This document shows, piece by piece, positions 1 to 16,800 of a stretch of DNA of 64,000 bases. The notes under the pieces are model-generated. The model was not told where the DNA came from. It searched no databases and was given only the letters and a program-made list of their open reading frames with translations. The DNA is from Piscicola geometra (Eukaryota; Annelida; Clitellata; Hirudinida; Piscicolidae). Position 1 is the stretch's first letter, and the number at the start of each line of letters is the position of its first letter. Location: positions 3,623,976-3,687,975 of the forward strand of contig OX030966.1 of NCBI GenBank assembly GCA_943735955.1, written 5' to 3'. The translations under genes and the position numbers were made by a program.

Positions 1-1
1 G

Positions 2-320
2 AACTGGCAACTGTTGTCAAGGCAACTGACGCAGACGGAGTTTGAGCACCTGGTGCCGTGCAAGCCCGCCTTCTTCAAGCACGGTCTGCAACTCTTCAGC
101 CACATGGACGCCGTCATCGAGTGCCACCAGAAGGTCACCATTCGGCTTGACGTGCCCAAGGACAGACCCATCAAGTTCACCTTCAACCTCAAGGTGCCGC
201 TGCTGCTGCCCATGATGATGATGGCGATGGTGGTGGTGGTGGTGGTGGTGTTGATGATGATGGTGGTGGTGATGATGATGGTGGTGGTGGTGATGATGAT
301 GGTGGTGGTGGTGGTGGTGG

Positions 321-351
<31 letters not shown>

Positions 352-464
352 GGTGATGATGATGGTGATGATGGTGGTGGTGGTGGTGATGATGACGATG
401 ATGGTGGTGGTGGTGATGATGATGGTGGTGGTGGTGATGATGATGGTGGTGGTGGTGGTGGTGG

Positions 465-495
<31 letters not shown>

Positions 496-545
496 GGTGA
501 TGATGATGGTGATGATGGTGGTAGTGGTGATGATGATGGTGGTGG

Positions 546-579
<34 letters not shown>

Positions 580-3500
580 GGTGGTGTTGATGATGATGGT
601 GGTGGTGGTGGTGGTGGTGATGATGATGATGATGATGGTGGTGGTGATGATGATGATGATGATGATGGTGGTGATGATGACGATGATGATGATGGTGGTG
701 ATGATGACGATGACGATGGCAACAGTTCGAGGAGGGTGGGGAGACACACGAGGGGACGCCGTTGAACCAGTTCGGCATGCTGGAGACTGATGCCGAGGCA
801 TGCTACGTCACTGTGAGGCCTCCCCGCAAGGACTCCTACCTCCTCATCATCTACGCCAAGAACCAGCAGCAGGTCGCAACAGCGGGTGGTTAGGAGGGAG
901 AGGTTGAGGGGGGTGGTTAGGAGGGAGAAGTTGAGGGGGTGGTTAGGAGGGAGAGGTTGAGGGGGTGGTTAGAACGGAGAGGTTGAGGGGGGTGGTTAGG
1001 AGGGAGAGGTTGAGGGGGTGGTTAGGAGGGAGAGGTTGAGGGGGTGGTTAGAACGGAGAGGTTGAGGGGGGTGGTTAGGAGGGAGAGGTTGAGGGGGTGG
1101 TTAGGAGGGAGAGGTTGAGGGGGGTGGTTAGGAGGGAGAGGTTGAGGGGGTGGTTAGGAGGGAGGGGTTGAGGGGGGTGGTTAGGAGGGAGAGGTTGAGG
1201 GGGTGGTTAGGAGGGAGAGGTTGAGGGGGTGGTTAGGAGGGAGAGGTTGAGGGGGGTGGTTAGGAGGGAGAGGTTGAGGGGGTGGTTAGGAGGGAGAGGT
1301 TGATGGGGTGGTTAGGAGGGAGTGGTTGAAGGGGTGGTTAGGAGGGAGTGGTTGAAGGGGGGTTGTTTAGAGGCACGCCTTGGGAAGGGAAATAGTTAAG
1401 AAATTTTGTGAGAAGAAGACTAAGAAAAGAAGTGGTTGAGAGATTTTGGGGTGAAAACTGCCGAGAGGTTCATGAATAGAGAGAGAGAGTGGTAGAGAGG
1501 TTCATGAGGAGAGAGAGAGTGGTAGAGAGGTTCATGAGGAGAGAAAGAGAGTGGTAGAGAGGGTCATGAGGAGAGAGAGAGTAGTAGAGAGGTTCGTGAG
1601 GAGAGAGAGAGTGGTAGAGAGGTTCATGAGGAGAGAGAGAGTGGTAGAAAGATTTTCGGAGGAAGGCTTATGAAGCAAAGATTTCAAAGAATATTTATTA
1701 AAAATTTCAAAAAACAAACATTTTATTTCACTTTCCACCACCATCATCATCACTCCCACCATCACCAACATCTCCACCCCCACCATCATCACCCCCACCA
1801 ACATCTCCACCACGACGACCACACGCACAGAGTAAGGAGGGAGTGTACGGAGGCGTATGCGAGTACAAGATCGTCTGCACGAGCAGCACTGCCTCGCCTC
1901 CATTCCCTCCCTGCGTGCACTCCACCTGGGGTCCTGGAGACAGCGTCGACAAGTTCAGCCTCACTCCCCTCCAGACGTCTGCCGTCGTGCACACCGACAA
2001 GGAGGGAGTCGCTGATGTCAAGGTATTTCTCCACTTCCCTTCTTTTTATACAATGTGATTCGCCATTTATTATACATTCAAAATATAATAATAATCGTCA
2101 CCACCACGCCACAACCAACCATGCACAGTTCCAACTGCACGGCAAACGCCTGCGCTTCATGGCGAAGCTGAAGTGCGTGGGTGAGGAGCAGGGCGTCAAC
2201 AACCACGTGCTGCACCGCTGTGTCGCCGACGTGGCCATCTTCAACGTGAGGCCTCCGATCGCGGGCGAGTTTGGCTTGGAGGTGTACGCGAACGACCCGA
2301 GCAGTGGAGAACAGGCGCTCCTACACGTGTACCAGTACCTCGTCGTCTGCAAGCAGCCTGCTGTGCCCTGCCATCCCTACCCTACCCTGCCTGCTGGTAC
2401 GTACTTGTGTGTGTGTGTGTTTATGTTTGTGTGTAAGTTTGTGGGTGTGTGTGTGTTTATGTTTGTGTGTAAGTTTGTGGGTGTTTATGTTTGTGTGTGT
2501 GTTTGTGGGCGTGTGCGTATATGTGTGTGTGTGTGTGCATGTGTGTGCGATTATACTCATTCTAAAAATCTGGACGACACAGGCTTCCTAGGGCCTCAGG
2601 GCATTTTCGAATCGATCGGCTTGAGCACCCTCAGTCACGAGGACCCCTCCATCGAGACCGCCAGTGGAGAGGTGCAGATCTCCTTCCGTTCGACGCAGCC
2701 CTTGCGCACCTCTTCACAACTGCTGCTCGCCTCAGTCGAGCCCGGCAAGGACGTCTCGTCGTTCATTCTGCAGCAGAACACGCCTCAAGGCATCACCTTC
2801 CTCCTCAAGTTCCCGGAACCAGGCTACTACAAGGTGCTGCTGTGCATGAAACGCTTGCTTCTACGTCACTAAGCTATTCTGAAATAATTTATTGTACAGT
2901 GTACAATGTACACTTATTCAATCATTGTATTCCTATTTAATCTTTGCACACTTACTCACACGTGCACTCACCCACACGTGCACTCACTCATACGTGCACT
3001 CACTCACGTGCACTCACTCACACGTGCACTCACTCATACGTGCACTCACTCACGTGCACTTACTCACACGTGCACTCACTCATACGTGCACTCACTCATA
3101 CGTGCACTCACTCACACGTGCACTCAGTTCCAACTCTTCGGCAATCCCGAGAGCGAGCCTGGCGACAGTCTGGTCGGCGTGTACAACTACCTCATCAACT
3201 GCACGTCCACTGTCGCCTCTGGCGTGCCCTTCCCCAAGCAGTATGGCCCCTGGAAGGAGGGAGGCTACCTCTACGAGCCCCTCGAAGGTTCAAAAGGGGT
3301 CAAGGGAGGGTTCAAAGGGGGTCAAGGGAGGGTCAATGGGGGTTCAAAGGGGGTCAAGGGAGGGTCAATGAGGGTTCAAAGGGGGTCAAGGAAGGGTCAA
3401 TGAGGGATCAAAGGGGGTCAAGGGAGGGTCAATGAGGGTTCAAAGGGGGTCAAGGGAGGGTCAATGGGGGTTCAAAGGGGGTCAAGGAAGGGTCAATGAG

Positions 3501-4986
3501 GGTTCAAAGGGGGTCAAGGGAGGGTTCAAAGGGGGTCAAGGGAAGGTCAATGAGGGTCAAAGGGGGTCAAGGAAGGGTCAATGAGGGTTCAAATGGGGTC
3601 AAGGGAGGGTCAATGAGGGTTCAAAGGGGGTCAAGGGAGGGTCAATGGGGGTTCAAAGGGGGTCAAGGGAGGGTCAATGAGGGTTCAAAGGGGGTCAAGG
3701 GAAGGTCAATGAGGGTTCAAAGGGGGTCAAGGGAGGGTCAATGAGGGTTCAAAGGGGGTCAAGGGAGGGTCAATGAGGGTTCAAAGGGGGTCAAGGGAAG
3801 GTCAATGAGGGTTCAAAGGGGGTCAAAGGAGGGTCAATGAGGGTTCAAAGGGGGTCAAGGAAGGGTCAATGAGGGTTCAAAGGGGGTCAAGGGAGGGTCA
3901 ATGAGGGTTCAAAGGGGGTCAAGGGAAGGTCAATGAGGGTTCAAAGGGGGTCAAAGGAGGGTCAATGAGGGTTCAAAGGGGGTCAAGGAAGGGTCAATGA
4001 GGGATCAAAGGGGGTCAAGGGAGGGTCAATGAGGGTTCAAAGGGGGTCAATGAGGGTTCAAATGGATTCAAGGGAATTTGGGAGATTTGAGAAGTGTAGC
4101 ATAATTCAGTTTTTCCAACGTCTTCTTGCCTCTTCATACAGGATATTTATCCGAACATATGGGTGAACGGGTAGCCGAGTGGGTGAATGGATAGCCGAGT
4201 CGGCAACGACTCTCGGCTTGACCAATAATGAAAGGTCCTAGGTTCAAGTGCAACCAATGCCCTAGTAACCCAAAGGCGCAAATGAAAATATGCAGCCTAA
4301 GTGGCCTGGAAGCTCGTTCGGGTTATACGCCACTGTAATAATGCTCGTCATTATTATTATTATTATGAGTTATAATTTATAACTAAGCACACCGAAAAAC
4401 CCTTGACTACCGAACGCAGATAGAGATTACAAACCAAAGATCAAACATTCACATAGAATAATAACATTTAAAGAACTAAATAAATTCTAATAGTACCGTA
4501 CAAAATATTTGGTAAAAGAAATGCGAAAAAGTAAGCTCTCTATTGACACTATTTCTCATAATGGAGTCATGTTAAAATGTTAAAACTCGAAAATACTATA
4601 ATCATGTTGCATTTAGAGGAGTACATTTCTACAGAAAAGGGTTTTGAGTATTTAAAAATGGCCTTGGGAGCCCTGTGGAGAAGATTGGACCCCTCTTCAA
4701 GACACCGACTCTTCGTTTAGAGTACTCCATTGCACATAATAATCATCATGAGAGTGGCGTTTGAAGAGACTTTCCTGGCTTTAATGCATCTTCATCAAAT
4801 AAGTGACAACACCCAACACGACAGGCCACCTGCAGAAAGGCAGGGCCGACAAAGGCAGTGCCAAGGACTTCGACCACGTCTGCTTCAAGCTTGAAATCCC
4901 CAACGCCACTGCCGTCGTCGTCGTCATCGGAGACGATTGGAACCAGCTGGAAAAGAAGGAGGGTGCTCTGTGGCAAGGAGAGGTAC

Positions 4987-5033
<47 letters not shown>

Positions 5034-5204
5034 TTACTACTACTACTACTACTACTACTATTACTACTACTACTACCACTACTACTTTTACTACTACTAC
5101 TACTACTATTACTATTACTTCTACTACTACTACCACTACTACTACTACTACTACTACCACTACTACTACTTCTACTAATACTACTACTACTACTACCACT
5201 ACTA

Positions 5205-5243
<39 letters not shown>

Positions 5244-5244
5244 T

Positions 5245-5279
<35 letters not shown>

Positions 5280-5304
5280 TTACTACTACTACTACTACTA
5301 CTAT

Positions 5305-5375
<71 letters not shown>

Positions 5376-5504
5376 TTACTATTACTTCTACTACTACTAC
5401 CACTACTACTACTACTACTACTACTATTACTACTACTACTACTACTACTACCACTACTACTACTTTTACTACTACTACTACTACTACTACTACTACCACT
5501 ACTA

Positions 5505-5567
<63 letters not shown>

Positions 5568-5759
5568 TTACTACTACTACTACTACTACCATTACAACTA
5601 CTCCTACTACTACTAATACCACCACCACTACTACTACCACCACCACCACAGGTGAACATGGCGCAAGCGTGGCAGAACGAGAGGAAGCTGCTGGTGTGCG
5701 CCAACGTCGACCCAACGGACGACAGCAGCTATGGCACGTACCTGGAGTACTCCATGTAG
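2..5759 (+). CDS. KY/hillarin-like cytoskeletal protein, C-terminal part (5' end outside window)
   Basis: Eight exons read in one frame: <2-193, 726-872, 1831-2022, 2129-2396, 2583-2833, 3128-3287, 4825-4982, 5652-5759 (TAG 5757-5759). Donor and acceptor phases agree at every junction (0,0,0,1,0,1,0) and give 491 residues. The protein opens with NWQLLSRQLTQTEFEHL and repeats a module with F-x-x-G-L-x-L-x-S-H near its start and P-G-Y/Y-L-x-I-Y-A-K near its end (also at the exon 5/6 junction, EPGYYK|FQLFG). This is the beta-rich, Ig-like C-terminal region of kyphoscoliosis peptidase (KY) and leech hillarin. The transglutaminase-like Cys-His-Asp core lies upstream and is not in the window. KY proteins are associated with muscle Z-discs and hillarin with the neuronal cytoskeleton; the role here is inferred from family. 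Every intron carries a tandem repeat. Exon calls are strong; the subfamily name is moderately sure. Confidence 0.85.
205..720 (+). repeat. GGT/GAT trinucleotide microsatellite filling intron 1 of the KY-like gene
   Basis: About 500 bp of interleaved (GGT)n and (GAT)n blocks start 11 bp after the GT donor at 194 and run to the acceptor (AG 724-725). Higher-order blocks recur, for example GGTGGTGGTGATGATGATG. No polypyrimidine tract is left before the acceptor. Confidence 0.95.
886..1365 (+). repeat. 24-26 bp G-rich minisatellite in KY intron 2
   Basis: About 20 copies of a unit close to GGTGGTTAGGAGGGAGAGG plus TTGAGGGG. The array begins about 13 bp inside the intron (donor GT at 873). Copies vary by one or two bases and by the length of the G run (GGGG or GGGGGG). 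Confidence 0.95.
1465..1660 (+). repeat. 28-30 bp purine-rich minisatellite, KY intron 2
   Basis: About seven copies of a unit containing GAGAGAGAGTGGTAGAGAGG followed by TTCATGAG. It lies in the same intron as the 886-1365 array but the sequence is unrelated. Confidence 0.9.
2404..2560 (+). repeat. (GT)n-based repeat filling KY intron 4
   Basis: TGTGTG runs are broken by TTTATGTTTGTGTGTAAG units repeated about three times. The array starts immediately after the donor GGTACGTAC at 2396/2397. Confidence 0.9.
2947..3126 (+). repeat. 16-bp CACTCACTCACACGTG-type minisatellite, KY intron 5
   Basis: About 11 copies of a 14-16 bp unit of CACTCACTCACACGTG or CATACGTG type. It runs directly into the acceptor (CACTCAG, 3121-3127), so the last repeat unit supplies the 3' splice site. 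Confidence 0.92.
3288..4072 (+). repeat. 32-bp G-rich minisatellite starting exactly at the KY exon 6 donor
   Basis: About 25 copies of a unit beginning GGTTCAAAGGGGGTCAAGGG and ending AGGGTCAATGAG. The first unit begins with the donor GT at 3288, so each unit carries a copy of the G|GTTCAA boundary. Length variants (shorter units, GGAAGG for GGGAGG) are scattered through the array. Confidence 0.95.
4161..4370 (+). mobile_element. tRNA-derived SINE, copy A
   Basis: The head resembles a tRNA, with an A-box-like GGTAGCCGAGT and a B-box-like GGTTCAAGTGCAACC. A unique body follows, then an ATT-rich tail. The first 20 bp of the head are partly duplicated (4161-4180 and 4181-4200). It is nearly identical to 43486-43670 over about 190 bp, which supports a recent family. 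It sits in the intron before KY exon 7. Confidence 0.85.
4985..5650 (+). repeat. (TAC/ACT)n microsatellite filling the last KY intron
   Basis: About 660 bp of ACT repeats with sparse ATT, ACC and TTC variants. It begins 2 bp after the donor (GT 4983) and ends in ACC repeats that form the acceptor (CACAG, 5651). It translates as poly-Thr, poly-Leu or poly-Ser in the different frames; none of these is a gene. Confidence 0.95.
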
Positions 5760-6511
5760 GCCTCCTGATGATGATGCAGCTGGTAGTGGCAATGTAGGAG
5801 TGATGCAGAGGGGCCAAAGTAGTTACCATCATGAAACATTCGAGATTGCTTTGGCTTACTAACTTTATAGAAGGATTTGTCTGCTTTCGTAGCCTTTTGT
5901 TACTTGAAGTCTGCTGGAAACACTTGTTTTATTTCTTCCTCCTCCTCCTCAATGCTTCTGGCGTGGTGCGCTTTCGCTTCAATGCAACTTCTTAATCACT
6001 GCTACAACCAAGACGTGCTTACACACGAACACTCATACACGCATGCGAACATTATCGTAGTGAACTCCTAACGGCTCGTAAGATATCCATTAAATCAAAA
6101 GTAAACTACCTTCTAGCTTGTAGTTGCTTCGTACACGTTTGCATCATTAAACTTTCAACGTCTCAAGTCTCTATAAGACGCTATATAAAACGAGTTTCAA
6201 GGGAAACTGAATCAGTAAGAAATTTTCCGTGTTAAGGCACTGAATATCCGTTACATGCTATAGCGCAAAATAGGTGAGTGAAAATAAGTCGTGATGCAAA
6301 TGTTAATATCAGGCATATGAGGTGCTTCAGTTGTCAGTCTGCTACGGTATGGAATGATTTTAGAATTTATACGGTGTCTGTGATATATAATTGATATAAG
6401 TGCTATAAAATCATCATCATCATTATCCTCATTTCTCCATAGCCATCATCACGATTGTCCGTTCTATCATCATCAAGACCATCCTCTTCATCATCATCAT
6501 CATCATCATGT
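5760..6511. other. Convergent intergenic spacer between KY-like and stathmin genes
   Basis: This holds the 3' flank of both genes. A reverse-strand AATAAA (TTTATT on the plus strand, about 5928-5933) could serve stathmin. An ATTAAA at about 6146 could serve the KY-like gene. ATC trinucleotide blocks occur from 6408 to 6512. No further coding sequence was recognised. Confidence 0.45.
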
Positions 6512-10329
<3,818 letters not shown>

Positions 10330-10874
10330 TCCTTGACAGACTCAAAATAAACAACATTCACACAAAAAACATTATAATTAATATTTAGTTTTTATTTAGA
10401 TTTAAGGTTTTAACATTTTAAAATGCTATACCCAAAACCGTTTATTCCACAAATTTATTTGAGCGGCTACCAAAATGGCAGCCGCTAACCAAAGGATACA
10501 AGCCTTGTTTAAAACTCAATCTTAACCTAAACCCCTAGTTTTAATCCTGAACAAGCCTTAGGCATAATCCGTATTATTTTTAAATAATACAATTTAATCG
10601 AAAATGTTTTTAAAAAGCATTGAAAAATATGGGCAAAAAGGTTTCAAAAAAGCAAGACCAGGAATTGAATTCGGATCGTCGGATTCGAAACTCGAAGAAC
10701 TGACCGTTACGGCACGAAAGCCTTTGAAAAGATATCTTTAAAGAGATGTCGCACATAACTATATAAATCACAAAATTTTCCGCACAATAGACACTTCCTT
10801 TGAACAAATCAATGAATATTTTAATTTTTAGACGAAATAACGATTAATGACATTTCGATCGATAAATTCTGCAG
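10330..10874. promoter_or_regulatory. Divergent interval between stathmin start and first recognised tektin exon
   Basis: Stathmin reads leftward from 10329 and tektin-2 rightward from an unresolved first exon upstream of 10875. This 545-bp interval should hold the stathmin promoter and perhaps the tektin N-terminal exon (about 40 residues). I see no convincing TATA box and no clear tektin N-terminal coding block. Confidence 0.35.
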
Positions 10875-13800
10875 GTACTTGCGTAATGAGACACACAACA
10901 GGACCAAGTGGGACCAGTACGACAACAACACCAGACTCTCAAACAGGATCGATGACGTCAGAAGGTTGTAGAAGTAAATCGTTGAATTTGATACTGAAAA
11001 GTTCATGAAATCACAGAATCTTTTATTGATTATCAAAATGAATCTTTAAAAGATGGCGAGAGATGTTGAAAAGAACGCAAGAGGTGACTGAGAGGGAGAT
11101 CAGGCAGTTGGCGAAATCGAAGGAGGACCTGGAGGAGTTGCAGGAGGCCTTGAACCTGCCACTGGAGGTCAACGCTGAGAACCTGGTGTTGAGGGACGCC
11201 AGAAGGGGGGCTGACCTGGTGAGAGATGGACCAGAAGATCTGCTCAACAAGGTAAAGTTTTCTATGATGACTCGACGAAGTTTTTAAAATAACTTTTTTA
11301 TTAACCCTTAAACACCAATCGAAAAAAATAACGTTGGCGTCCGCATGGGTCAAATCAACCCATCGCATATTTCAACAAGGTTTTCAGTAAAAAAAAAATT
11401 TTTGAGTTATAGTGATTTTTATAACATTTTCATATATTTGTCTAAATAATTTTCAGTATTTACTTTTTTTTTGAAAATATGTCACTATCCTAATATCCTA
11501 TAATGGTAGATGTGAACCATTACAGGCATTGTGGTCAAAGACTGTTGTCTGTGTATTAACCAATTTATATTACGAAAGATATGTGAATTAATATCTTAAT
11601 GTCTAAAATTTGATTTAATTAATATCAGAAGTTTTTGAAGCTAAAAAATACTAAGTTTGCTCAAATGGGCGCTGATCATGACATGTGGCAATAAAAACTA
11701 TCAAATTCCACATGAGTATGTAAGGGTGGATAAAAAGTTTGTACCATTTTGAAGTCGTTCTAGTTTAGAACAGTACATGTCATCTAAATCGGGGAAATAT
11801 GACTTGAAATGTGGTGCCTTTGTGATGGCATTACAGGGTATTGTTTGAAAATGAAGTCATTTTTTGATCATGATCACGGAGGTGAGCCAATTCGAAAATT
11901 TGGAAAAAATGAGTAGAAAACATCATTTCGTTAGCCAAAATGTTTTTTCAACATATGATAGACGTTTCAGCATTCAAACTTTTCATCTTCTGGCGTGAAT
12001 TTGAGCGTGAAAAAACGTGAAAAAAGCAGCTTTTTGAAATTTTAAGAGCAGAGCTAAACGAAAAAAATATGATGCTAAAAGCAATATAAAAATTATTTTT
12101 AATACTTTCTAACTCATCAGACAAGACAGGTAGTTGAAAGATACATCTATATAAAGAAGATTAATTTATAACAGATTTCCTGGTTGGTCGGTTTACGGGT
12201 GTCATAAAGACTATTCGTTCGAAAGATGTGTTTGTTTGTATAAGAATAATAACAAAAGATGGGTGTCATAAAAACACATACAGAATATACATAAATTATA
12301 TATAGCAATATTCCAAAATAACATACAGTTGTGCTTATGTGTTCCAACATTAGCCAGCATTGACCAGCATTGTAAAGGTGGGCGGAGCTAGTTAAAATCT
12401 GCACCGCTTTGACGGATCTGAGCCTAAATATTTATTGTGATATTCCTGTTTTAGATCGCCTCAGAGTTGATCGCGTTTCTGAAATCTAACTTCAGAACAA
12501 TGCAGACATTGTAAATGTTTTTGATTTAAAGAAAAACTGGGGAAATTTTCTTGTTAGACATTTTGTCTGTGAACACTTTGTCGTAAAACCCACTTAGACA
12601 AAAGCGCATTTTGTACTAAACTTTTCATTTTCAGAGCCGAAGCCGCCAGTTTTTTCCGGCTCTGGCTTCGGCTCCATCAAAAAATTGCGGCTTCTCGGAT
12701 TCACGGCTGTGGTTTCGGTTCTGCAAGCCTGCCTATAACAAGTTTAATTGAATAATTGGATAGTTTTTAGCATTATTTAAATTTACTTGAAATAACTTAT
12801 ATGTATTTCGGAAGGCAAAATAGATCAGCGCTGTGAGTTCGATTCCTACCATCGCTTAAGTTCGTCTATGCTCCAAAGAAGCCCTGCAAGTTATGGGAAG
12901 AAGAAGTTGTATGAATACAAAAATTTAAGTAAAAAATGTTTTGTTACACACCGGCACAAACGGCAGGAGAAGGAAATGTTGGAGGAGTGCAGACGAGAGG
13001 TGCAGAGGCGGGTGGAGGCGAGCAACGAGGTGATGTGTCAGCTGCAGGAGGCCAGACAGGCCCTCGTCGCCAACGTGCAGGTGCTTGCCACTAAGTATAT
13101 ACTGTATGGTCGATGTAAAGTAAATGCTCTAGTAATAATAATACAAAGCATAATAAATGTTCCGTGATAATAGAGAAAACAACAATAAAAATTATAAAAT
13201 CGTAAAAAATAGATACGAATTGAATGCAAAGAATAGATGAGCCTCCTCTTGTCACTCTGTTGGCTTGTAGCACACACTGTCTGCAGGACAAAAACGTGGC
13301 TGTGGACATCGACGTGGAGCAGTACAACCTCACGCAGGATTCGGCCTACATCAGCCACAAACCAGACCCCACTAGAGTGCCTAAGGGGTGCTGTGCCATC
13401 AACCATCCATTCATCCATCTATCCATTCATCCATCTATCCATCCATCCATTCATGCATATGTCATGACCATCTTCAGGTTTATTTTATACAGGCCAAAGT
13501 TTCTTCTCCCGAGGGTGGGGTCTGTCTGAAATGTCTTAACTTCTTCTTCCACTCTTTTCTGTCATGGGCATCAGTGCTGCATGCTCCAAGCCTCTCAAAG
13601 TCTTGGCGAACAACTTCTTCCAAGTCTTTTCTGGCATACCTGGTCTTTCCGTTCCTGAAACCTGCATTCTTCTCTCTGCTGATCCTCACTGGATTAGCTT
13701 CCACATGCCCAAACCTTCTCATTCTTCTCGATTGAAGCACAGCACCAATATCCTGGAGTCCAATCATTTGTTGGAGCTCATCTGAACTGATGAGATTTTT

Positions 13801-16800
13801 TGATTTGATGTTGCACATCCAACGGGTCATGGCCCGGTCGTTGCGTTGAAGGCGGTTGATTGTTTCTGTGGTGACAGTCCAAGTCTCAGAGGCGTGTAAC
13901 ATTATACTCCTCACACATGAGGTGTACACACCACTACTGGTTGGAAGTGGAAGGTGTCTGTTTGTCAGTAGAGGAAGAAGTTGATGAAATTTTTCCCACG
14001 CACACTTGCATCGGGTTATGGCAGCATCCTCACAGCCTCCACCTGCAGACAGCATGTCACCTAAGTAGCAGAATTCAGGAACGACTTCAAGTTTGTTATC
14101 ATCAACAAGAACTTCCACAATTGGTCTTCCGTCTATCGGTCGAGCTGTGTCTTTTTTTCGTTTATAAATTTAAACTTTCAATTCCTATTCATGCATCCAC
14201 TCGTTCAGCCATCCATCCATCCATCCATCCATCCATCCATCCATCCATCCATCCATCCATCCATCCATCCATCGATCCATCCATCGATCCATCCATCGAT
14301 CCATCCATCCACATCTGCATCTCCGAAGTCCTCCTCCAATCAGGAGCGTCAGTTTGCGGGAGTGGGAGGAGCACAGCAAGGTGGACAAGTTGAATGCAGA
14401 CGCTGTCCAGGCGATGTCCAATCAGCAGCGAGAGTTTAATGCTCACGTGATGAACAAGGTGGCCAATGACGTGAAAGCTCAAGCGGAAGGGGTGGAGTTT
14501 GGCTTGAGGAAGCGAGAAAATGAATTGAAAGCTGCATTGGATGAGTTGCAGTGGCAGAAGAAGCAGGTGTTGTTGTTGTTGTGGTAGTGGTTTGGTGCTG
14601 TTGTTGTTGTGGTAGTGGTTTGGTGCTGTTGTTGTGGTTGTTGTTTGGTGCTGTTGTTGTTGTGGTTGTTTGATGCTGTTGTTGTGGTAATTGTTTGATG
14701 CTGTGGTCTTGTAGTGATGGTGTGTTGTGGCGGGGAAGCAAAGGTGTTTGGTGGTAATTTAGTGTTGTGGTGGTATTGAAGTGTATTGTTGTAATGTTTT
14801 TGTTGCGTTTCATAAGTGTGATTGTAGTGTGGTGCTAGAGGATATCAGAATGAAATTCAGAGATGAAACAGCGAAAGTTCATCTTTAATGGCTCGCGATG
14901 CCCACAACATCAGCCACAACGACCCACTACATACACCAAAAACACAATCAACTACACATTAAAAAACAACAATAACATATTAACACAAACAACACAGTAA
15001 CAACACAAGCAACAACACATTAAAGAAAGGCACACAAACAACAACACCAAAAGCACCAGCAACAACGCACACCACCAAAGACCGAGGAGGAAATGGCGGA
15101 GTTGGAGGGAGAGATAAGGAGGCAGGAGGAGGCGGTGCACATGAAGGCGAATCCACTGAAGCTGGCAGAGACGCGACTCGAGACGAGAGTTGATCGACCC
15201 TCGCATGAGCTCTGCCTCGACGCCCCCTACTATGGACTGTGCGACGAGGTGCGCTCTTGCTGGTTCGGTTTGAGTGGGTGGTCGAGGTGGTGCGGGTTCG
15301 GTTATATTGGATAGATGGATGATGGATAGATGGATGATGGATAGATGGATGATGGATAGATGGATGATGGATAGATGGATGATGGATAGATGGATGATGG
15401 ATAGATGGATGATGGATAGATGGATGATGGATAGATGGATGATGGATAGATGGATGATGGATAGATGGATGATGGATAGATGGATGATGGATAGATGGAT
15501 GATGGATAGATGGATGATGGATAGATGGATGATAGATAGATGGATGATGGATAGATAAATGATGGATAGATGGATGATGGATAGATGGATGATGGATAGA
15601 TGGATGATGGATAGATGGATGATGGATAGATGGATGATGGATAGATGGATGATGGATAGATGGATGATGGATAGATGGATGATGGATAGATGGATGATGG
15701 ATAGATGGATGATGGATAGATGGATGATGGATAGATGGATGATGGATAGATGGATGATGGATAGATGGATGATGGATAGATGCATCATGGCAGGTGAGGC
15801 AGTTGGAGGCGAGCAAGAAAGCGCTGCAAGAGAAGTTGTATCGCTTGCAGTGAGTGTGGTTGGTAGTGGTGGGTAGTGGTGGGTAGTGGTTGGTAGTTGT
15901 GGGTAGTGGTTGGTAGTGGTTGGTAGTGGTTGGTAGTGGTTGGTAGTGGTGGGTAGTGGTGGGTAGTGGTTGGTAGTGGTTGGTAGTGGTTGTTAGTGGT
16001 TGGTAGTGGTGGGTAGTGGTGGGTAGTGGTGGGTAGTGGTTGGTAGTGGTTGGTAGTGGTGGGTAGTGGTTGGTAGTGGTTGGTAGTGGTGGGTAGTGGT
16101 GGGTAGTGGTGAGTGTGGTTGGTAGTGGTTGGTAAGGGTGGGTAGTGGTGGTTAGTGGTTGGTAGTGGTGGTTAGTGGTGGTTAGTGGTTGGTAGCGGTT
16201 GGTAGTGGTTGGTAGTGGTTGGTAGTGGTTGGTAGTGGTTGGTAGTGGTTGGTAGTGGTTGGTAGTGGTTGGTAGTGGTGAGTAGTGGTTGGTAGTGGTG
16301 GGTAGTGGTTGGTAGTGGTGGTAGTAGAAGGTAGTAGTTGGTATGGGGGGTAGTGGTTGGTAGTGGTGGGTAGTGGTTGGTAGTGGTGGGTAGTGGTTGG
16401 TAGTGGTGGGTAGTGGTTGGTAGTGGTGGGTAGTGGTTGGTAGTGGTGGGTAGTGGTTGGTAGTGGTGGGTAGTGGTTGGTAGTGGTTGGTAGTGGTTGG
16501 TAGTGGTGGGTAGTGGTTGGTAGTGGTTGGTAGTGGTTGGTAGTGGTGAGTAGTGGTTGGTAGTGGTTGGTAGTGGTTGGTAGTGGTTGGTAGTGGTGGG
16601 TAGTGGTGGGTAGTGGTTGGTAGTGGTGGGTAGTGGTTGGTAGTGGTTGGTAGTGGTGGTAGTAGAGGGTAGTAGTTGGTATGGGGGGTAGTGGTTGGTA
16701 GTGGTGGGTAGTGGTTGGTAGTGGTGGGTAGTGGTTGGTAGTGGTGGGTAGTGGTTGGTAGTGGTGGGTAGTGGTTGGTAGTGGTGGGTAGTGGTTGGTA

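Noticed and set aside
14..790. Long ORFs of poly-Val/Met, poly-His or poly-Ser/Pro over 200-720
   Set aside because: They are translations of the GGT/GAT microsatellite in an intron; the real coding exons end at 193 and resume at 726.
12820..12860. Another tRNA/SINE head (GAGTTCGATTCC)
   Set aside because: Only a B-box-like string is present, with no A box or body match to the other SINE copies.
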